From contig NZ_CP091786.1 in NCBI RefSeq assembly GCF_022024015.1, positions 62,001 to 126,000 of the forward strand: a stretch of 64,000 nucleotides of DNA, read 5' to 3'. Made by a program: the position numbers and the translations under genes. Numbering within the stretch: position 1 is the first letter of the stretch; every line of letters begins with the position of its first letter. Below are positions 38,001 through 45,623 of the stretch, one piece after another. The notes under the pieces were generated by a model. The model searched no databases. It was not told the origin of the DNA and saw nothing but the letters and a program-made list of their open reading frames with translations. The stretch is from Prevotella sp. E9-3. GTDB lineage: Bacteria; Bacteroidota; Bacteroidia; Bacteroidales; Bacteroidaceae.

Positions 38001-41000
38001 GAATCCTCAGATTGAGGAGGTACTGCCCATTTCCGGTGTCATCAACCTGAATTTCGACATGAACAACAATGCCTTGTTCCCCGACCGCACCTATAAGTTC
38101 CGTGCTATCTCTGCCCGTACTTATGGCAATGGCGAGGTGACCAACGTGAGTCAGGAGATTCTCGTGGTGAAGGACATGAGTCGTCCCAAACCACTGGGTC
38201 AGCCACAGCCTACCGATGGCATTCTGCAGGCAGGCGACGACCTGAGCATTCTCTTCAACGAGGCTATCCTGAACGGTGAACTGACCAAGGACGCTAACTT
38301 CCGCATTACGGGTGTGCTGAACGGTTCGGCCGTGGATCATCAGACCGCTCTGGCTCTGCAGAATACTGTACAGACGGCTGCCACTGAGGCCAGCATCAAC
38401 CTTGCCGGAAAGGACTTCAGTATCGATACCTGGGTGAACACCAATGGTGCAGGCACCCTGCTCACTCACGGCACTGGCACACAGAAACTGACAGTGAGCA
38501 TCGATGACGACAACAAACTGGTGGTGAAGGTAGGTGATCAGACCTATACCTCGCTGGCTGATATGCCACAGAACAAGTGGGCATTCCTCACCTTGAGTCT
38601 GACAGCCGACGGCAAACTGAGTGCCAGCGTGGCTGCCGGTAGCGAAACGACAACTCTGTTCAGCAACAAGGAAGCCATCGCCTACGAGGGTAACGGTCCG
38701 CTGAGCGTAGGTCAGCAGATGACAGGCGCCATGCACGAACTGTTGCTCTGGGATGAGGCTCGCGATATAACCACTGCCCTGCAACAGCGTTCGGTAACGA
38801 AGAATCCTGCCACAAAGGGACTCATCGGCTACTGGAAGATGAACGAGGGTGAGGGTACTCTTATCACCGACTATGCACGCAACCGCCACATGGCCATGAG
38901 CGACGAGACCTGGCATATCGAAAACGAGAACAAGGCCGTGGCACTGGATGGTGAACACTTTGTGGGCATCAACACCAGCGAGATTCCGCCTATGCCACAG
39001 GACGACTACGCTGTAGAGCTGTGGGTGAAGGCCGGCGAACAGACTGCCGATGCACAGCTGCTGCAGTTGGGTGAGGTAGGCCTCGTGATTGACGCCGAAG
39101 GCCAACTCTCACTGGAGAGCAATAATTCTTCACTCTTCACTCTTAACTCTTCACTTACCGACAACGCCTGGCACCATGTGGCCCTGAATGTGCTGCGCGG
39201 CGGCAATGCCAACCTCTATATCGACGGTGAGGCAAAGGCTACGGTGAATGCCGACAGAGTAGGTTCGCTGGGTAGCGACCGCCTGATCATCGGTGCACGA
39301 CGCACCCTGCAGGATGTTGAAGAGAGTGAGGTGCTCTACACCTACGACCGTCCGCTGACTGCCACCATCGACGAGGTGCGCATCTGGAATGCTTCTATGA
39401 ACGCTAACCTGCTGAAGAAGCAGCGCAAGCTGCGCCTCACAGGTGAGGAACCGGGACTTGTGGCCTACTATCCTTTCGAGGTGAAGACTCTCGACCAGCA
39501 GAATCAGGTGATTACCAATGGTGATGACGCCGACCTTTGTGGCAGCGGTAAGCAGGCACAGTTCTCACCTCTCAGTTCTCAGTTCTCACCTCTCACCTCT
39601 CAGTTCTCACCTCTCACCTACACCAATGATGCTCCCGCCCTGCGCGAAAAGCCATCTGAGGAGAATGTTAACTTCACCTTCACGGCTTCCGACAAGCAGA
39701 TTGTGATTACACTTGACGAGGAGGCAGCACGCCTGGAAGGCACAACGCTGAACATCACCGTGCGCGATGTACACGACCAGAACGGCAACCTCTCAGAACC
39801 TGTAACATGGACGGCCTTTATAAGTCAGAACCCGCTTGCATGGCAGGAGAGCACTGTTGGCTGCACAGCCAAAGTTACTGAAGGTGCCACACTCACCGCC
39901 ACCCTCGTGAACAAGAGCGGCGTAGCCCAGAGCTGGACACTGAGCGGACTGCCCACATGGCTCACCGCCGACGTGGACTACGGTTTGCTGCAGCCTCTCG
40001 CTGAGCAGGTTATCACCTTGAACGTCAGCTCTTCGACCCCCATCGGCAAGTACGAGCGCAACATCTATGTCAAAGGTGACGACGGCATTGAGACACCTCT
40101 GACGCTGAACATCAAGGTAATGGGCAACACACCTGACTGGACTGTGAACCCGCACGACTTCGAGACCTCGATGAACGTGATCGGTGTATTGAAGAAGGAT
40201 GGCGCCTATATGACCGACGCTGACGATATGATGGCAGCCTTCATCGGCGACGAATGCCGCGGTGTGGCAAACCTGAAGTATAACGAGCGCTATGGCAACT
40301 ACTACGTGACCATGGATATCTACGGCGGCACCGCTGAGACTGGACAGGAAGTGAGCTTCCGCGCCTACGATGCTTCGACGGGTACCACCTATCCCGTAGT
40401 GAAGTGGGAGTCTGACAAGCCCTTCAAATTCCTACCTCTCACATTGCAGGGAACATACGCTGAACCGGCAGTATTCAATATTCAGGACCTGATAGAACAG
40501 GAGTTGGATCTGAAGGCTGGCTGGAACTGGATATCGTTCAACGTCGAAGCAGATGACATGACAGCACCTGCCCTCTTCGAGAAGATTGTTGACGATGTGA
40601 TTGTTGTGAAAGGCCATTCGTCGTCTCTCACTCCTGAGGAAAACTCATGGAATGGAAAACTGACGGAAAGTCTGTCAACCGCACAAATGTATGCAGTGAA
40701 AATGAAGACCGACCGCAAGCTACGTGTTGTAGGTACCAGTGCCAACACACCTGTATCCATTCATGCTGGCTGGAACTGGTTGGGCTATCAAGGTCAACAG
40801 GTTGCTTCGCTCGGCGATGCACTGGCCGACATGGAGAAGACCGATGGCGACGTTGTGAAGGCACAGAGTGGCGTGGCCTACTGGGACAGCTATGAGTGGT
40901 CTGGCTCGCTGATGATGATGGAACCAGGTGTTGGATATCAGTTAAAGAGCACTGCCGCTGACCAGACCTTCAACTATCCTTCGACTGTTGCAACTGGTGT

Positions 41001-41502
41001 ACGCATGACGCGTGCGGTAGAAAACACTTCCCTCTTCCCTCTTCCCTCTTCCCTCTTCTCGCCTGTCAACTTCCGCAATTATCCTGACAACGCCATCATG
41101 GCGGTGAAGGTGATGGCCGGTAAGACACTTGCAGGCGTTGAGGTGGCCGCCTTTGCTGGCGACGAATGCCGTACTGTAGCCGTCACCGACGAGAGAGGTA
41201 TTGCTTATCTCACCATCCCTGGCGATGAGAATTGCGAACTGACCTTCAAGGTGGCTGTCGATGGCAAGGTGGTGGATGCACCGCTAACGCTTACTTACGA
41301 GAACGATGCTATCTATGGTACTCCAAAGCATCCTCTGGTGATGAACCTCAGCGATACTGACGGCATCCGCGAGATATTTAATGACAACGGTGTTGAGACC
41401 ATCTATGACCTTGGTGGACGTAAGATCCAGTCTGACAACCAGTCTCGCAAGTTGAAGAAAGGCGTTTACATTATTAACGGTAAAAAACAAACTGTGAAAT
41501 GA
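32098..41502 (+). CDS. Giant (3134-aa) surface protein with LamG domains
   Basis: A very large exported protein. The signal is unusually long or starts later: hydrophobic ARTLTLLLLAVFLQPEQAAAA lies at residues about 22-42, and the ATG at 32158 gives a classic signal. Regions in order: a novel beta-rich head; fibronectin-like repeats; a LamG/ConA-like domain (about 640-820, LGHFVGYVDEFRIWTKAL); carboxypeptidase-regulatory-like segments; a long central region; two more LamG-like domains (about 2080-2450); then modules with GDECRG and AGWNW motifs. It ends in DLGGRKIQ...KKGVYIINGKKQ, resembling a type IX sorting tail. Simple 7-bp repeats interrupt it at 39124-39155, 39560-39615 and 41026-41060. 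The first 500 or so codons are more AT-rich than the rest. It overlaps the next gene by 4 bases. It probably binds glycans or other cells; no enzyme motif was seen. Confidence 0.85.
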   Translation: MKFFISECVHVVGRLTNAHKMARTLTLLLLAVFLQPEQAAAANSDFQESYLFDDWYNGGDYVLFTCTYFDRRGWDEGFVRDGGLAVYASKDDGASWTIIFQVRANSSGARDVENYWNGTKYHDAWCDDGNYDRIRVRWNLPLQWRNCNLKFKSEGWWSENDGTDQLLKSKVIGHYPVGYRFDVRSIEWNGGFYIDENGNMTVPYYFGGGCNTDGETHICTNINGSYNDAIGYRYLAGNYAAGSYSFNLNSIGKNMRSQFTIQPYHEFTHNNDKDARNGVKYYTNSASTKTFYPMPLASLENPVFSQASKSVTLKWKADNSNYGNGRWAIYRNGKFLKVVPQSTYSYTDHGFLDESNVKYYICYVANGWADTAIRSELMSNEVSVNTTRTVPVNNFNADSQDDRIVFTWTSDGYPTAMNHKFKIYIDNVLAYTLMPSDGQTSFRWEHRTTDAHSDRQNKMDGTIPYTEEPLNACAPHNYRVEGLIGETVLNNSNPVKTAIGTGTLFYSFDATKGVYPGTVKLQWHVNRQGSTAAKTYIVDRRCAEKDSDPWTNLYRTSSTDEYLFYTDDTPLPGVFYEYRVTVFDKCDDGKEKEKPAYDIGFAQTTGTMSGRITFGSTGNSVANVDVEARRTGASDDDNAQYHAMRFTSTGGAVMWNYPSLDYAAKKFSKNDFSMQMWLNPETLGEAKILRLNNETCYVGMDANGKLILVNNGQTYTFDNAELTAGQYNHVVLTRSGQNVTASVVGSDEAGVPMLNSSTQTLSDSLVLQGADTLKLGHFVGYVDEFRIWTKALTEDEILENYDHLLVGNEKNLETYWTFDEGLSLQFFDYSRDGTVYRQHHGKTGSNAGPSNLTPEQLKLKARTDRDGNYIIQGVPFRGEGTTYAVIPQLGIHQFNPSQQLRFVGNNSLVHNGTDFTDISSFPVRGTVRYANTDYPVEGVNFYVDGQICAKEGQPIATNAYGEYEISVPIGEHYITVKKQGHVFANDGRYPADSLKVGTLVNYNDAVKNLDFEDVTLVTVAGRVTGGKIEEEKPLGFGESVNNIGQATITLGIESSYRLNVVREVNGTTVSYENNKNDLAVKSPTADVQSETVRQGGDIDAVKNIIIKTDPRTGEFAALLPPIDYSVKSIEIESNPDIIFDHLPILYANDPMDIDTDSLILEDGTKKEFEYVAKLIQSYYSEPVLEVTQQDRNDGSFGEETYTYTDTKTGEETQLTLYTVNEGAEAPTYTYDFPIFNQMKRYTFNVRGYETYVNKDGETPVIYEVPLQNVPVQFSNQMGTGQGVVMDPSKTEEADDQQGDLSGDPVPDELTLDENGKGQYQWQAGFPNITAPYTLNLAATFTHNGKGYTWKGINTTNSLTGVVIGALPTGSNFVTSGPDKVEMIIRDPAGSASSAFWETGQSVTMTETQNITVNEELETMTHTEFGVELTTLTAANAGVVILGLIETNKTKATLDVGVTTEYEHVSSDTRVLTTSTTKRISTSGESEYVGAQGDVFVGQSTNIVFGNARTVGFQKNGTTGSIELQKFDNYVTGQEFETHFNYTQNHIENVLIPNLIALRNDVLRKGVDEQGLIYDTTLNEDDEKFGTAGTYTVTLPQPADKPFYTDMVKYYNEQIANWEFQMARNEEAKVTVISDRRRWLEANQSFDSGTFIDSEVSSESTVGTSTTNTFNTSLIVGGGTSVSVFGQDVDISLQSTTKAGSEWEKSNENTRSITTGYSLVETGDDDALSVDVYRAPDGMGAIFVTRGGQTTCPYEGEQRTKYFEPGKHVLATATQQIEKPRIRVENGANRLVGVPAGKMANFPLLLTNESETGEDCYFVLFVIDDTNKKGAGIDINSNELSDGRRVLVPAGKTVRMNLELEQNNAGDLLYENIAVVLASDCQSDPSSTWDVIGDTVYISAEFVPSSTDVTLRIDNTVVNTSTKGILPLTVRDYDPYYDGLKYIAVQYQGVGETMWHDARKYVMKDSAIVNPQIEEVLPISGVINLNFDMNNNALFPDRTYKFRAISARTYGNGEVTNVSQEILVVKDMSRPKPLGQPQPTDGILQAGDDLSILFNEAILNGELTKDANFRITGVLNGSAVDHQTALALQNTVQTAATEASINLAGKDFSIDTWVNTNGAGTLLTHGTGTQKLTVSIDDDNKLVVKVGDQTYTSLADMPQNKWAFLTLSLTADGKLSASVAAGSETTTLFSNKEAIAYEGNGPLSVGQQMTGAMHELLLWDEARDITTALQQRSVTKNPATKGLIGYWKMNEGEGTLITDYARNRHMAMSDETWHIENENKAVALDGEHFVGINTSEIPPMPQDDYAVELWVKAGEQTADAQLLQLGEVGLVIDAEGQLSLESNNSSLFTLNSSLTDNAWHHVALNVLRGGNANLYIDGEAKATVNADRVGSLGSDRLIIGARRTLQDVEESEVLYTYDRPLTATIDEVRIWNASMNANLLKKQRKLRLTGEEPGLVAYYPFEVKTLDQQNQVITNGDDADLCGSGKQAQFSPLSSQFSPLTSQFSPLTYTNDAPALREKPSEENVNFTFTASDKQIVITLDEEAARLEGTTLNITVRDVHDQNGNLSEPVTWTAFISQNPLAWQESTVGCTAKVTEGATLTATLVNKSGVAQSWTLSGLPTWLTADVDYGLLQPLAEQVITLNVSSSTPIGKYERNIYVKGDDGIETPLTLNIKVMGNTPDWTVNPHDFETSMNVIGVLKKDGAYMTDADDMMAAFIGDECRGVANLKYNERYGNYYVTMDIYGGTAETGQEVSFRAYDASTGTTYPVVKWESDKPFKFLPLTLQGTYAEPAVFNIQDLIEQELDLKAGWNWISFNVEADDMTAPALFEKIVDDVIVVKGHSSSLTPEENSWNGKLTESLSTAQMYAVKMKTDRKLRVVGTSANTPVSIHAGWNWLGYQGQQVASLGDALADMEKTDGDVVKAQSGVAYWDSYEWSGSLMMMEPGVGYQLKSTAADQTFNYPSTVATGVRMTRAVENTSLFPLPSSLFSPVNFRNYPDNAIMAVKVMAGKTLAGVEVAAFAGDECRTVAVTDERGIAYLTIPGDENCELTFKVAVDGKVVDAPLTLTYENDAIYGTPKHPLVMNLSDTDGIREIFNDNGVETIYDLGGRKIQSDNQSRKLKKGVYIINGKKQTVK
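39124..39155. repeat. Heptamer repeat in the giant surface gene (1)
   Basis: CACTCTT-type words in tandem, translated as SSLFTLNSSL within the third LamG-like domain. Confidence 0.8.
39560..39615. repeat. Heptamer repeat in the giant surface gene (2)
   Basis: Eight heptamers alternating AGTTCTC and ACCTCTC, translated as QFSPLSSQFSPLTSQFSPLT. Confidence 0.92.
41026..41060. repeat. Heptamer repeat in the giant surface gene (3)
   Basis: Four to five copies of CTCTTCC, translated as SLFPLPSSLFSP, just before the last GDECR module and the C-terminal sorting tail. A change of one unit would frameshift away that tail. Confidence 0.88.
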
Positions 41503-42683
41503 AATTGATATATAGATTATTCAGCCTGCTGGCACTCCTCCTTGTGGGGAGCGCCAGCCTTCAGGCACAAGACGAAGATCCTTTTCCTGAACTTAATTAC
41601 TATCTATATCAGTGCAATGTAACAATCACATCCAAGATAGTACAAAATGGCAATGTACTCAAAGATGCCCTTGTTGCCGTCTTTTGTGGCGACGAAATTC
41701 GTGGAAAGGAGACAGTTGGTAGTGGTACTCAACCAGACATCGCTTTCATAACTGTTCATGGTAATTATCTGGGTAAGTATCAGTATTTGACTTTCAAAGT
41801 CTTTACGGGAGGTAAGATTTTCACATTTAATCCTAATCCATCATTAGACTGGGAAGATGACTGTTATATTAAATATGATCAACTGGTTGGTAGTGTCAAA
41901 GCCCCCTACATCATCGATATTACCCCTATCAGCCTGGCCGACCGTGCCGACAACACCGATTTGCTGACTTCTCTCGATGGTCAGACCGAGGATGTTGCGC
42001 TCACTGACCGCACCCTCTATAAGGACGGAAAGTGGAACACCATCTGTCTGCCATTCGATGTGGAACTCAGTGGCAGCGACCTGGACGGTGCCGTCGCCCG
42101 TCCGCTCAGCGATGCCTATATCACTGGCACCACGCTCAATCTGACTTTCGGCGATGCCGTGGAGACACTGAAAGCGGGTACTCCTTATATCATTAAGTGG
42201 GCAAAGGCCGACGACTACGATGTGGCCAGCGCAGACAGCCGCGACATCACGAACCCTATCTTTACAGGGGTGGCACTCAGCACAGAGACGCACTACTACG
42301 ACAACGGCTTCAGCGGTGACGAGCGTGTGCGCTTCATGGGAAGCTATCAGAGCACTGCCTTCGACAGCAAAGACCGGAGCATCCTGCTAATGGGCAGCAG
42401 CAACACGCTCTACTATCCAAAGAGCGGTGCCGGTCTCGGAGCCTTCCGCGCCTATTTCAAGATTGGCGATGACGATGCCGTGGAGGCACGCAGACTGACT
42501 GCCTTCAACATCGATTTCGACGACGAGGGCGTGGTAACGGGCGTAATAGACCAAACTGTTTTGCCCACCAGCGAAAGCCAGTCGCCCGTATGGGGCTATA
42601 CGCTCGACGGTCGCAAGCTCAGCGCTAAGCCTACCATGCGAGGCATCTATATCAATAATAGCAAGAAGGTTGTACTTAAATGA
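41499..42683 (+). CDS. Exported protein related to the C-terminal modules of the giant protein
   Basis: A 394-aa protein starting in an ATGA overlap with the giant gene, so translation is probably coupled. It has a signal peptide (MKLIYRLFSLLALLLVGSASLQAQ). Residues about 40-120 (ITSKIVQNGNVLKDALVAVFCGDEIRGKE) resemble the module with GDECRG seen twice near the end of the giant protein. The middle is a typical Bacteroidales surface segment (YKDGKWNTICLPFDVEL). It ends GYTLDGRKLSAKPTMRGIYINNSKKVVLK, a C-terminal tail like the giant protein's. Both are therefore likely surface partners exported by the same route. The first 400 bases are AT-richer than the rest. Confidence 0.8.
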   Translation: MKLIYRLFSLLALLLVGSASLQAQDEDPFPELNYYLYQCNVTITSKIVQNGNVLKDALVAVFCGDEIRGKETVGSGTQPDIAFITVHGNYLGKYQYLTFKVFTGGKIFTFNPNPSLDWEDDCYIKYDQLVGSVKAPYIIDITPISLADRADNTDLLTSLDGQTEDVALTDRTLYKDGKWNTICLPFDVELSGSDLDGAVARPLSDAYITGTTLNLTFGDAVETLKAGTPYIIKWAKADDYDVASADSRDITNPIFTGVALSTETHYYDNGFSGDERVRFMGSYQSTAFDSKDRSILLMGSSNTLYYPKSGAGLGAFRAYFKIGDDDAVEARRLTAFNIDFDDEGVVTGVIDQTVLPTSESQSPVWGYTLDGRKLSAKPTMRGIYINNSKKVVLK

Positions 42684-42697
42684 TGGGGGAATCAGCA

Positions 42698-42856
42698 ATG
42701 AAGAAAAAGAAATATGAAGCGCCGTTGACACAGGTTGTCTTGATACAAAACAGTTCGGTGATGCAGACTGTCAGTTATGTGCGAACCAGGGGATTCGAAG
42801 ACTCTGATGATGAACTCGACCTCTGCGAAGAGTCCTGCGACTTTTGGGGAAGGTAG
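42698..42856 (+). CDS. 52-aa peptide gene downstream of the surface operon
   Basis: A 52-aa peptide starting MKKKKYEAPLTQVVLIQNSS and ending CEESCDFWGR. A GGGGGA sequence ends 8 bases before the ATG; an in-frame ATG at 42683 that overlaps the previous stop is an alternative. Bacteroidales surface operons often end with small proteins that begin MKK-Y-x-P and have a similar VVxIQxxxxM middle, whose function is not known to me. The acidic tail with two cysteines is distinctive. It lies 14 bases after the 394-aa gene. Confidence 0.65.
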   Translation: MKKKKYEAPLTQVVLIQNSSVMQTVSYVRTRGFEDSDDELDLCEESCDFWGR

Positions 42857-42862
42857 GAGATA

Positions 42863-42986
42863 AGAGTGTAGAGTGTAGAGTGCAGAGTTTCTTGCGTCCC
42901 GTTGGTAGCAAGCGACCATAGGTCGAGCGGCTACCGCTCCGCAGGACGATTCAGAGAATTGAGAACTGAGAATTGAGAACTGAGAG
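42863..42986. repeat. Mixed repeat: heptamers flanking a palindromic core
   Basis: GTAGAGT-type heptamers (42863-42890), a core containing AGCAAGCGACCATAGGTCGAG and CGGCTACCGCTCCGCAGGA, and then ATTGAGAACTGAG-type words (42956-42986). The core matches, in reverse, the third repeat in carA and shares GCTACCGCTCCGCAG with the two carA/carB palindromes. Confidence 0.8.
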
Positions 42987-43073
42987 GTGTACAACACAAT
43001 AACAACTTCATAATTTGCCGAAAAAGGCATCAATTTGCAGGCTTTTTAGCGATATTTTTTTTGCTTTTTGGGC

Positions 43074-43131
43074 TCAAAACTCGCGTCAGATTCACCAAAC
43101 AGGAAGTGGGGTGGAAATACGCGAGTTTTGA
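43074..43131. repeat. 13-bp inverted repeat with 32-base loop
   Basis: TCAAAACTCGCGT (43074-43086) faces ACGCGAGTTTTGA (43119-43131). No T-run follows directly, so it is not an ordinary terminator. Confidence 0.75.
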
Positions 43132-43252
43132 CGTATCTTGATTCTTTTTAGAACTATCTGAATATCAATTGATTGCGAGTAAATGGGAATTCTTCTGATA
43201 TACTCCTATTGCAGTGATTCTATTATGCTGCAATGGCACTTCTGCTATACTG

Positions 43253-43384
43253 CAACCACCGTTCTATTGCAATACAACCACCATTCTATTGCAATACAAC
43301 CACCGTTCTATTGCAATACAACCACCATTCTATTGCAATACAACCACCGTTCTATTGCAATGCAACCACCGTTCTATTGCAGTA
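43253..43384. repeat. 22-bp tandem array 2
   Basis: Six exact 22-bp units (consensus CAACCACCGTTCTATTGCAATA) with one alternating G/A position and no spacers. It is the reverse complement of the family at 9040-9190. Relative to the adjacent upstream operon, the two arrays have the same orientation. Confidence 0.96.
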
Positions 43385-43702
43385 TAGCTGAACTTCAATT
43401 TTGGTGCAAGAAAAGTGCTATTTCACCAGAGCAACAGAATAATACCGTCAAATCAAGAAAAATGCGTCAAAATATGCCTTTTTTCAAGAAAAAGTAGGAA
43501 AAAAGGGATGAAATCGGCAATTTTCAACTCCAATCACTGAGGTAAGAACGCATCATGAGGGTGAAAAACAAATGATTCTCTTTCTAGATTGAGATTTTTA
43601 TTTGTCTTAAAAATCGAAAATCTAAACAGGAAGGCAGTAGGTGGAAAAAGCGAACAAAATAGTCCAAGAATTTCTTTCTTTTGAACACGGATTTAACAGA
43701 TA

Positions 43703-43752
43703 AAACGGATATTTTTTTCGACTAATTCGTGGTCTGAAAAAAATATCCGTTT
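43703..43752 (-). terminator. Long palindrome / terminator after ruvB
   Basis: A perfect 17-bp inverted repeat (43703-43719 and 43736-43752, arm AAACGGATATTTTTTTC) with a 16-base loop lies 24 bases after the ruvB stop. The T-run inside the stem lets it work in either direction. Flanking GGATTTAAC-type words suggest it is also a dispersed repeat. Confidence 0.7.
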
Positions 43753-43775
43753 AATCCGTTGTCGAAACAAGACGT

Positions 43776-44819
43776 TTAGCTATCGAACAAGTTCGGTTCC
43801 ATGATATTGCCGCTGTAGGGGTTGCGACCGAAATGCTTGTAGGCCAGTTCGGTGGCCATACGACCGCGTGAGGTGCGCTTGATGAAACCCTCCATGATGA
43901 GGAATGGTTCGTACACCTCCTCTACGGTGCCGGCATCCTCGCCAATGGCAGTGGCAATGGTAGAAATGCCTACCGGACCGCCACGGAACTTGTCGATGAT
44001 GGTGAGCAGAATCTTATTGTCTATCTCGTCCAGTCCGTACTTGTCGATGTTCAGGGCCGAGAGGGCAATCTTTGTAATCTTCGTGTCAATACCGCCCGTT
44101 CCCTTCACCTGAGCAAAGTCGCGCACACGGCGTAACAGCGCATTGGCTATACGTGGCGTTCCGCGCGAACGACCGGCTATCTCCAGCGCAGCATCCTCGG
44201 TGATGGGCACGTTCAGCAGTCGGGCCGAGCGCTCAATGATGTGTGCCAGCGTCTGCGGGTCGTAATATTCCAGGTGCATGTTGATGCCGAAACGTGCGCG
44301 CAACGGTGCCGTGAGCAGTCCGCTGCGGGTAGTGGCACCCACCAGGGTGAAGGGGTTCAGGTCTATCTGGATGGAACGTGCCGACGGACCTTTGTCTATC
44401 ATGATATCGATGCGGTAGTCTTCCATGGCCGAATAGAGATATTCCTCTACCACGGGCGACAGGCGGTGAATCTCGTCGATGAAAAGCACATCGCGCGGTT
44501 CCAGCGAGGTAAGGATACCTGCCAGATCGCCGGGCTTGTCGAGCACCGGTCCGCTGGTAATCTTGAATCCCACGCCCAGTTCGTTGGCAATAATATTTGA
44601 GAGGGTTGTCTTTCCCAGTCCGGGAGGGCCGTGCAGCAGGGTATGGTCGAGCGGTTCGCCACGGTATTTGGCCGCTTCGACAAACACCTCCAGGTTCTCC
44701 ACCACTTTCTGCTGACCGCTGAAGTCGCTGAAAGCCAATGGGCGGAGGGCATTCTCGAACTCTTTCTCGGCATTGCCGTTGGCATAGCGTTCTTCCCTGA
44801 TGTCAAAATCGTCGTTCAT
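43776..44819 (-). CDS. ruvB: Holliday junction branch-migration ATPase RuvB
   Basis: A 347-aa motor protein that works with RuvA and RuvC to move Holliday junctions. The Walker A motif is [12 protein letters not shown] near residue 66, Walker B is [10 protein letters not shown], and sensor 1 is [22 protein letters not shown] near the start and the winged-helix C terminus ([16 protein letters not shown]) are typical. Length is normal. The ATG at 44819 ([11 protein letters not shown]) matches the family start; an upstream alternative at 44891 is less likely. A good promoter lies at 44845-44876. Confidence 0.97.
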   Translation of the reverse strand: MNDDFDIREERYANGNAEKEFENALRPLAFSDFSGQQKVVENLEVFVEAAKYRGEPLDHTLLHGPPGLGKTTLSNIIANELGVGFKITSGPVLDKPGDLAGILTSLEPRDVLFIDEIHRLSPVVEEYLYSAMEDYRIDIMIDKGPSARSIQIDLNPFTLVGATTRSGLLTAPLRARFGINMHLEYYDPQTLAHIIERSARLLNVPITEDAALEIAGRSRGTPRIANALLRRVRDFAQVKGTGGIDTKITKIALSALNIDKYGLDEIDNKILLTIIDKFRGGPVGISTIATAIGEDAGTVEEVYEPFLIMEGFIKRTSRGRMATELAYKHFGRNPYSGNIMEPNLFDS

Positions 44820-44844
44820 TTTGATTTTTTCTATGATTTGACTG

Positions 44845-44876
44845 CAAAAGTAGTGTTTTATTGTCAAATAAGCAAA
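44845..44876 (-). promoter_or_regulatory. ruvB promoter
   Basis: On the minus strand, TTTG (44876-44873) is followed after 20 bases by TACTTTTG (44852-44845). This is a good consensus match, about 26 bases before the ATG. Confidence 0.75.
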
Positions 44877-45112
44877 TCTTTTGCAAGGCAAAGACTGTAC
44901 TTTTGCAAGGCAGTAACTACAGGGCGAATTACATTGTCTTGCTAAATCAGTTCATGTTTTTATCAGATTTTGTTTTTTTTGTTTTATTTTTTTTGTATTT
45001 TTGCAACATCAAATAATATAAGATGTGTAATTCTTATGTTAAATACTATCTGAGAATAGTCAGACAAACTGCTGAACAAATTATTGAAATATATTTCTAA
45101 ACAAAAACAAAT

Positions 45113-45580
45113 ATGAAAAAGAATAAGACTTTGGCGGTGGTCACCGCCCTCGTATGTTTTGCAACACTATTTGCAGGTTGCAAGGATGCTCGCACGCAAG
45201 AGGATAATGCTGCTCAACAGGTGAAGAGTGAAGAATTGATTCGCACCTCGCAGAGTTGGGATGGTGTGGAACTGCCCGACTATCTACAAGGACGTCCGGA
45301 ACTGGTGGCCGTGAAGTATGAATTCCCTGCTGGAAAGAAATTGGGTTGGCACCACCATCCAGTGATGAACTATGGCATACTGGTGCAGGGCGAGCTGACT
45401 ATCATCGGACAAGACGGCAAAGAGAAAACGGTGCATGAAGGAGAGGCTGTTGTGGAAATGGTGAACACAATCCACCATGGCGAGAACCGAGGAACAAAGC
45501 CTGTTATCCTTTATATGTTCTATCTCGCGCAGAAGGGTCTTCCCCTGGCGGTACAGCATCCTGAGATTGAGCTTGAATAG
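45113..45580 (+). CDS. Cupin-domain lipoprotein
   Basis: A 155-aa exported protein. The lipoprotein signal ends in ATLFAGC (Cys near residue 22). The rest is a single cupin barrel: a metal-binding histidine cluster GWHHHPVMNYGILVQGELTI and a second motif VEMVNTIHHGENRG. Such cupins bind a metal ion and may act as dioxygenase, isomerase or binding protein, but the substrate is unknown. A -7 box, TATTTTTG, is at about 44995-45002. Its 3' end lies 35 bases before the 8-bp target duplication of the adjacent mobile element. Confidence 0.85.
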   Translation: MKKNKTLAVVTALVCFATLFAGCKDARTQEDNAAQQVKSEELIRTSQSWDGVELPDYLQGRPELVAVKYEFPAGKKLGWHHHPVMNYGILVQGELTIIGQDGKEKTVHEGEAVVEMVNTIHHGENRGTKPVILYMFYLAQKGLPLAVQHPEIELE

Positions 45581-45615
45581 AATAGAGAGAAAAAGGAATT
45601 GCTATCTTCTTCTTA

Positions 45616-45623
45616 TTATTATA
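45616..45623. repeat. Left 8-bp target-site duplication
   Basis: TTATTATA immediately before the left end of the IS and repeated exactly at 49991-49998 after the right end of the 4.4-kb unit. Confidence 0.65.

Larger units (their letters stand above)
42857..43775. other. Gene-free repeat region between the surface operon and ruvB
   Basis: 919 bases without a convincing gene. In order it holds heptamer runs and a core repeat (42863-42986), a 13-bp inverted repeat (43074-43131), a 22-bp tandem array (43253-43384), an unremarkable AT-rich stretch (43400-43680), and a long palindrome (43703-43752) that ends the ruvB transcript. Confidence 0.85.

Noticed and set aside
34000..39200. Long minus-strand open frames (35257-36486 and 37807-39105) inside the giant gene
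   Set aside because: They are antisense shadows in a high-GC coding region and lack start signals and recognisable domains.
43253..43384. Possible CRISPR array
   Set aside because: Units follow each other directly with no spacers, and no cas gene is in the window.
43183..43497. Open frame of 104 aa across the second 22-bp array
   Set aside because: Its sequence (repeats of HHSIAIQPPFYCN type) is only the translation of the tandem repeat; there is no ribosome binding site and no recognisable fold.
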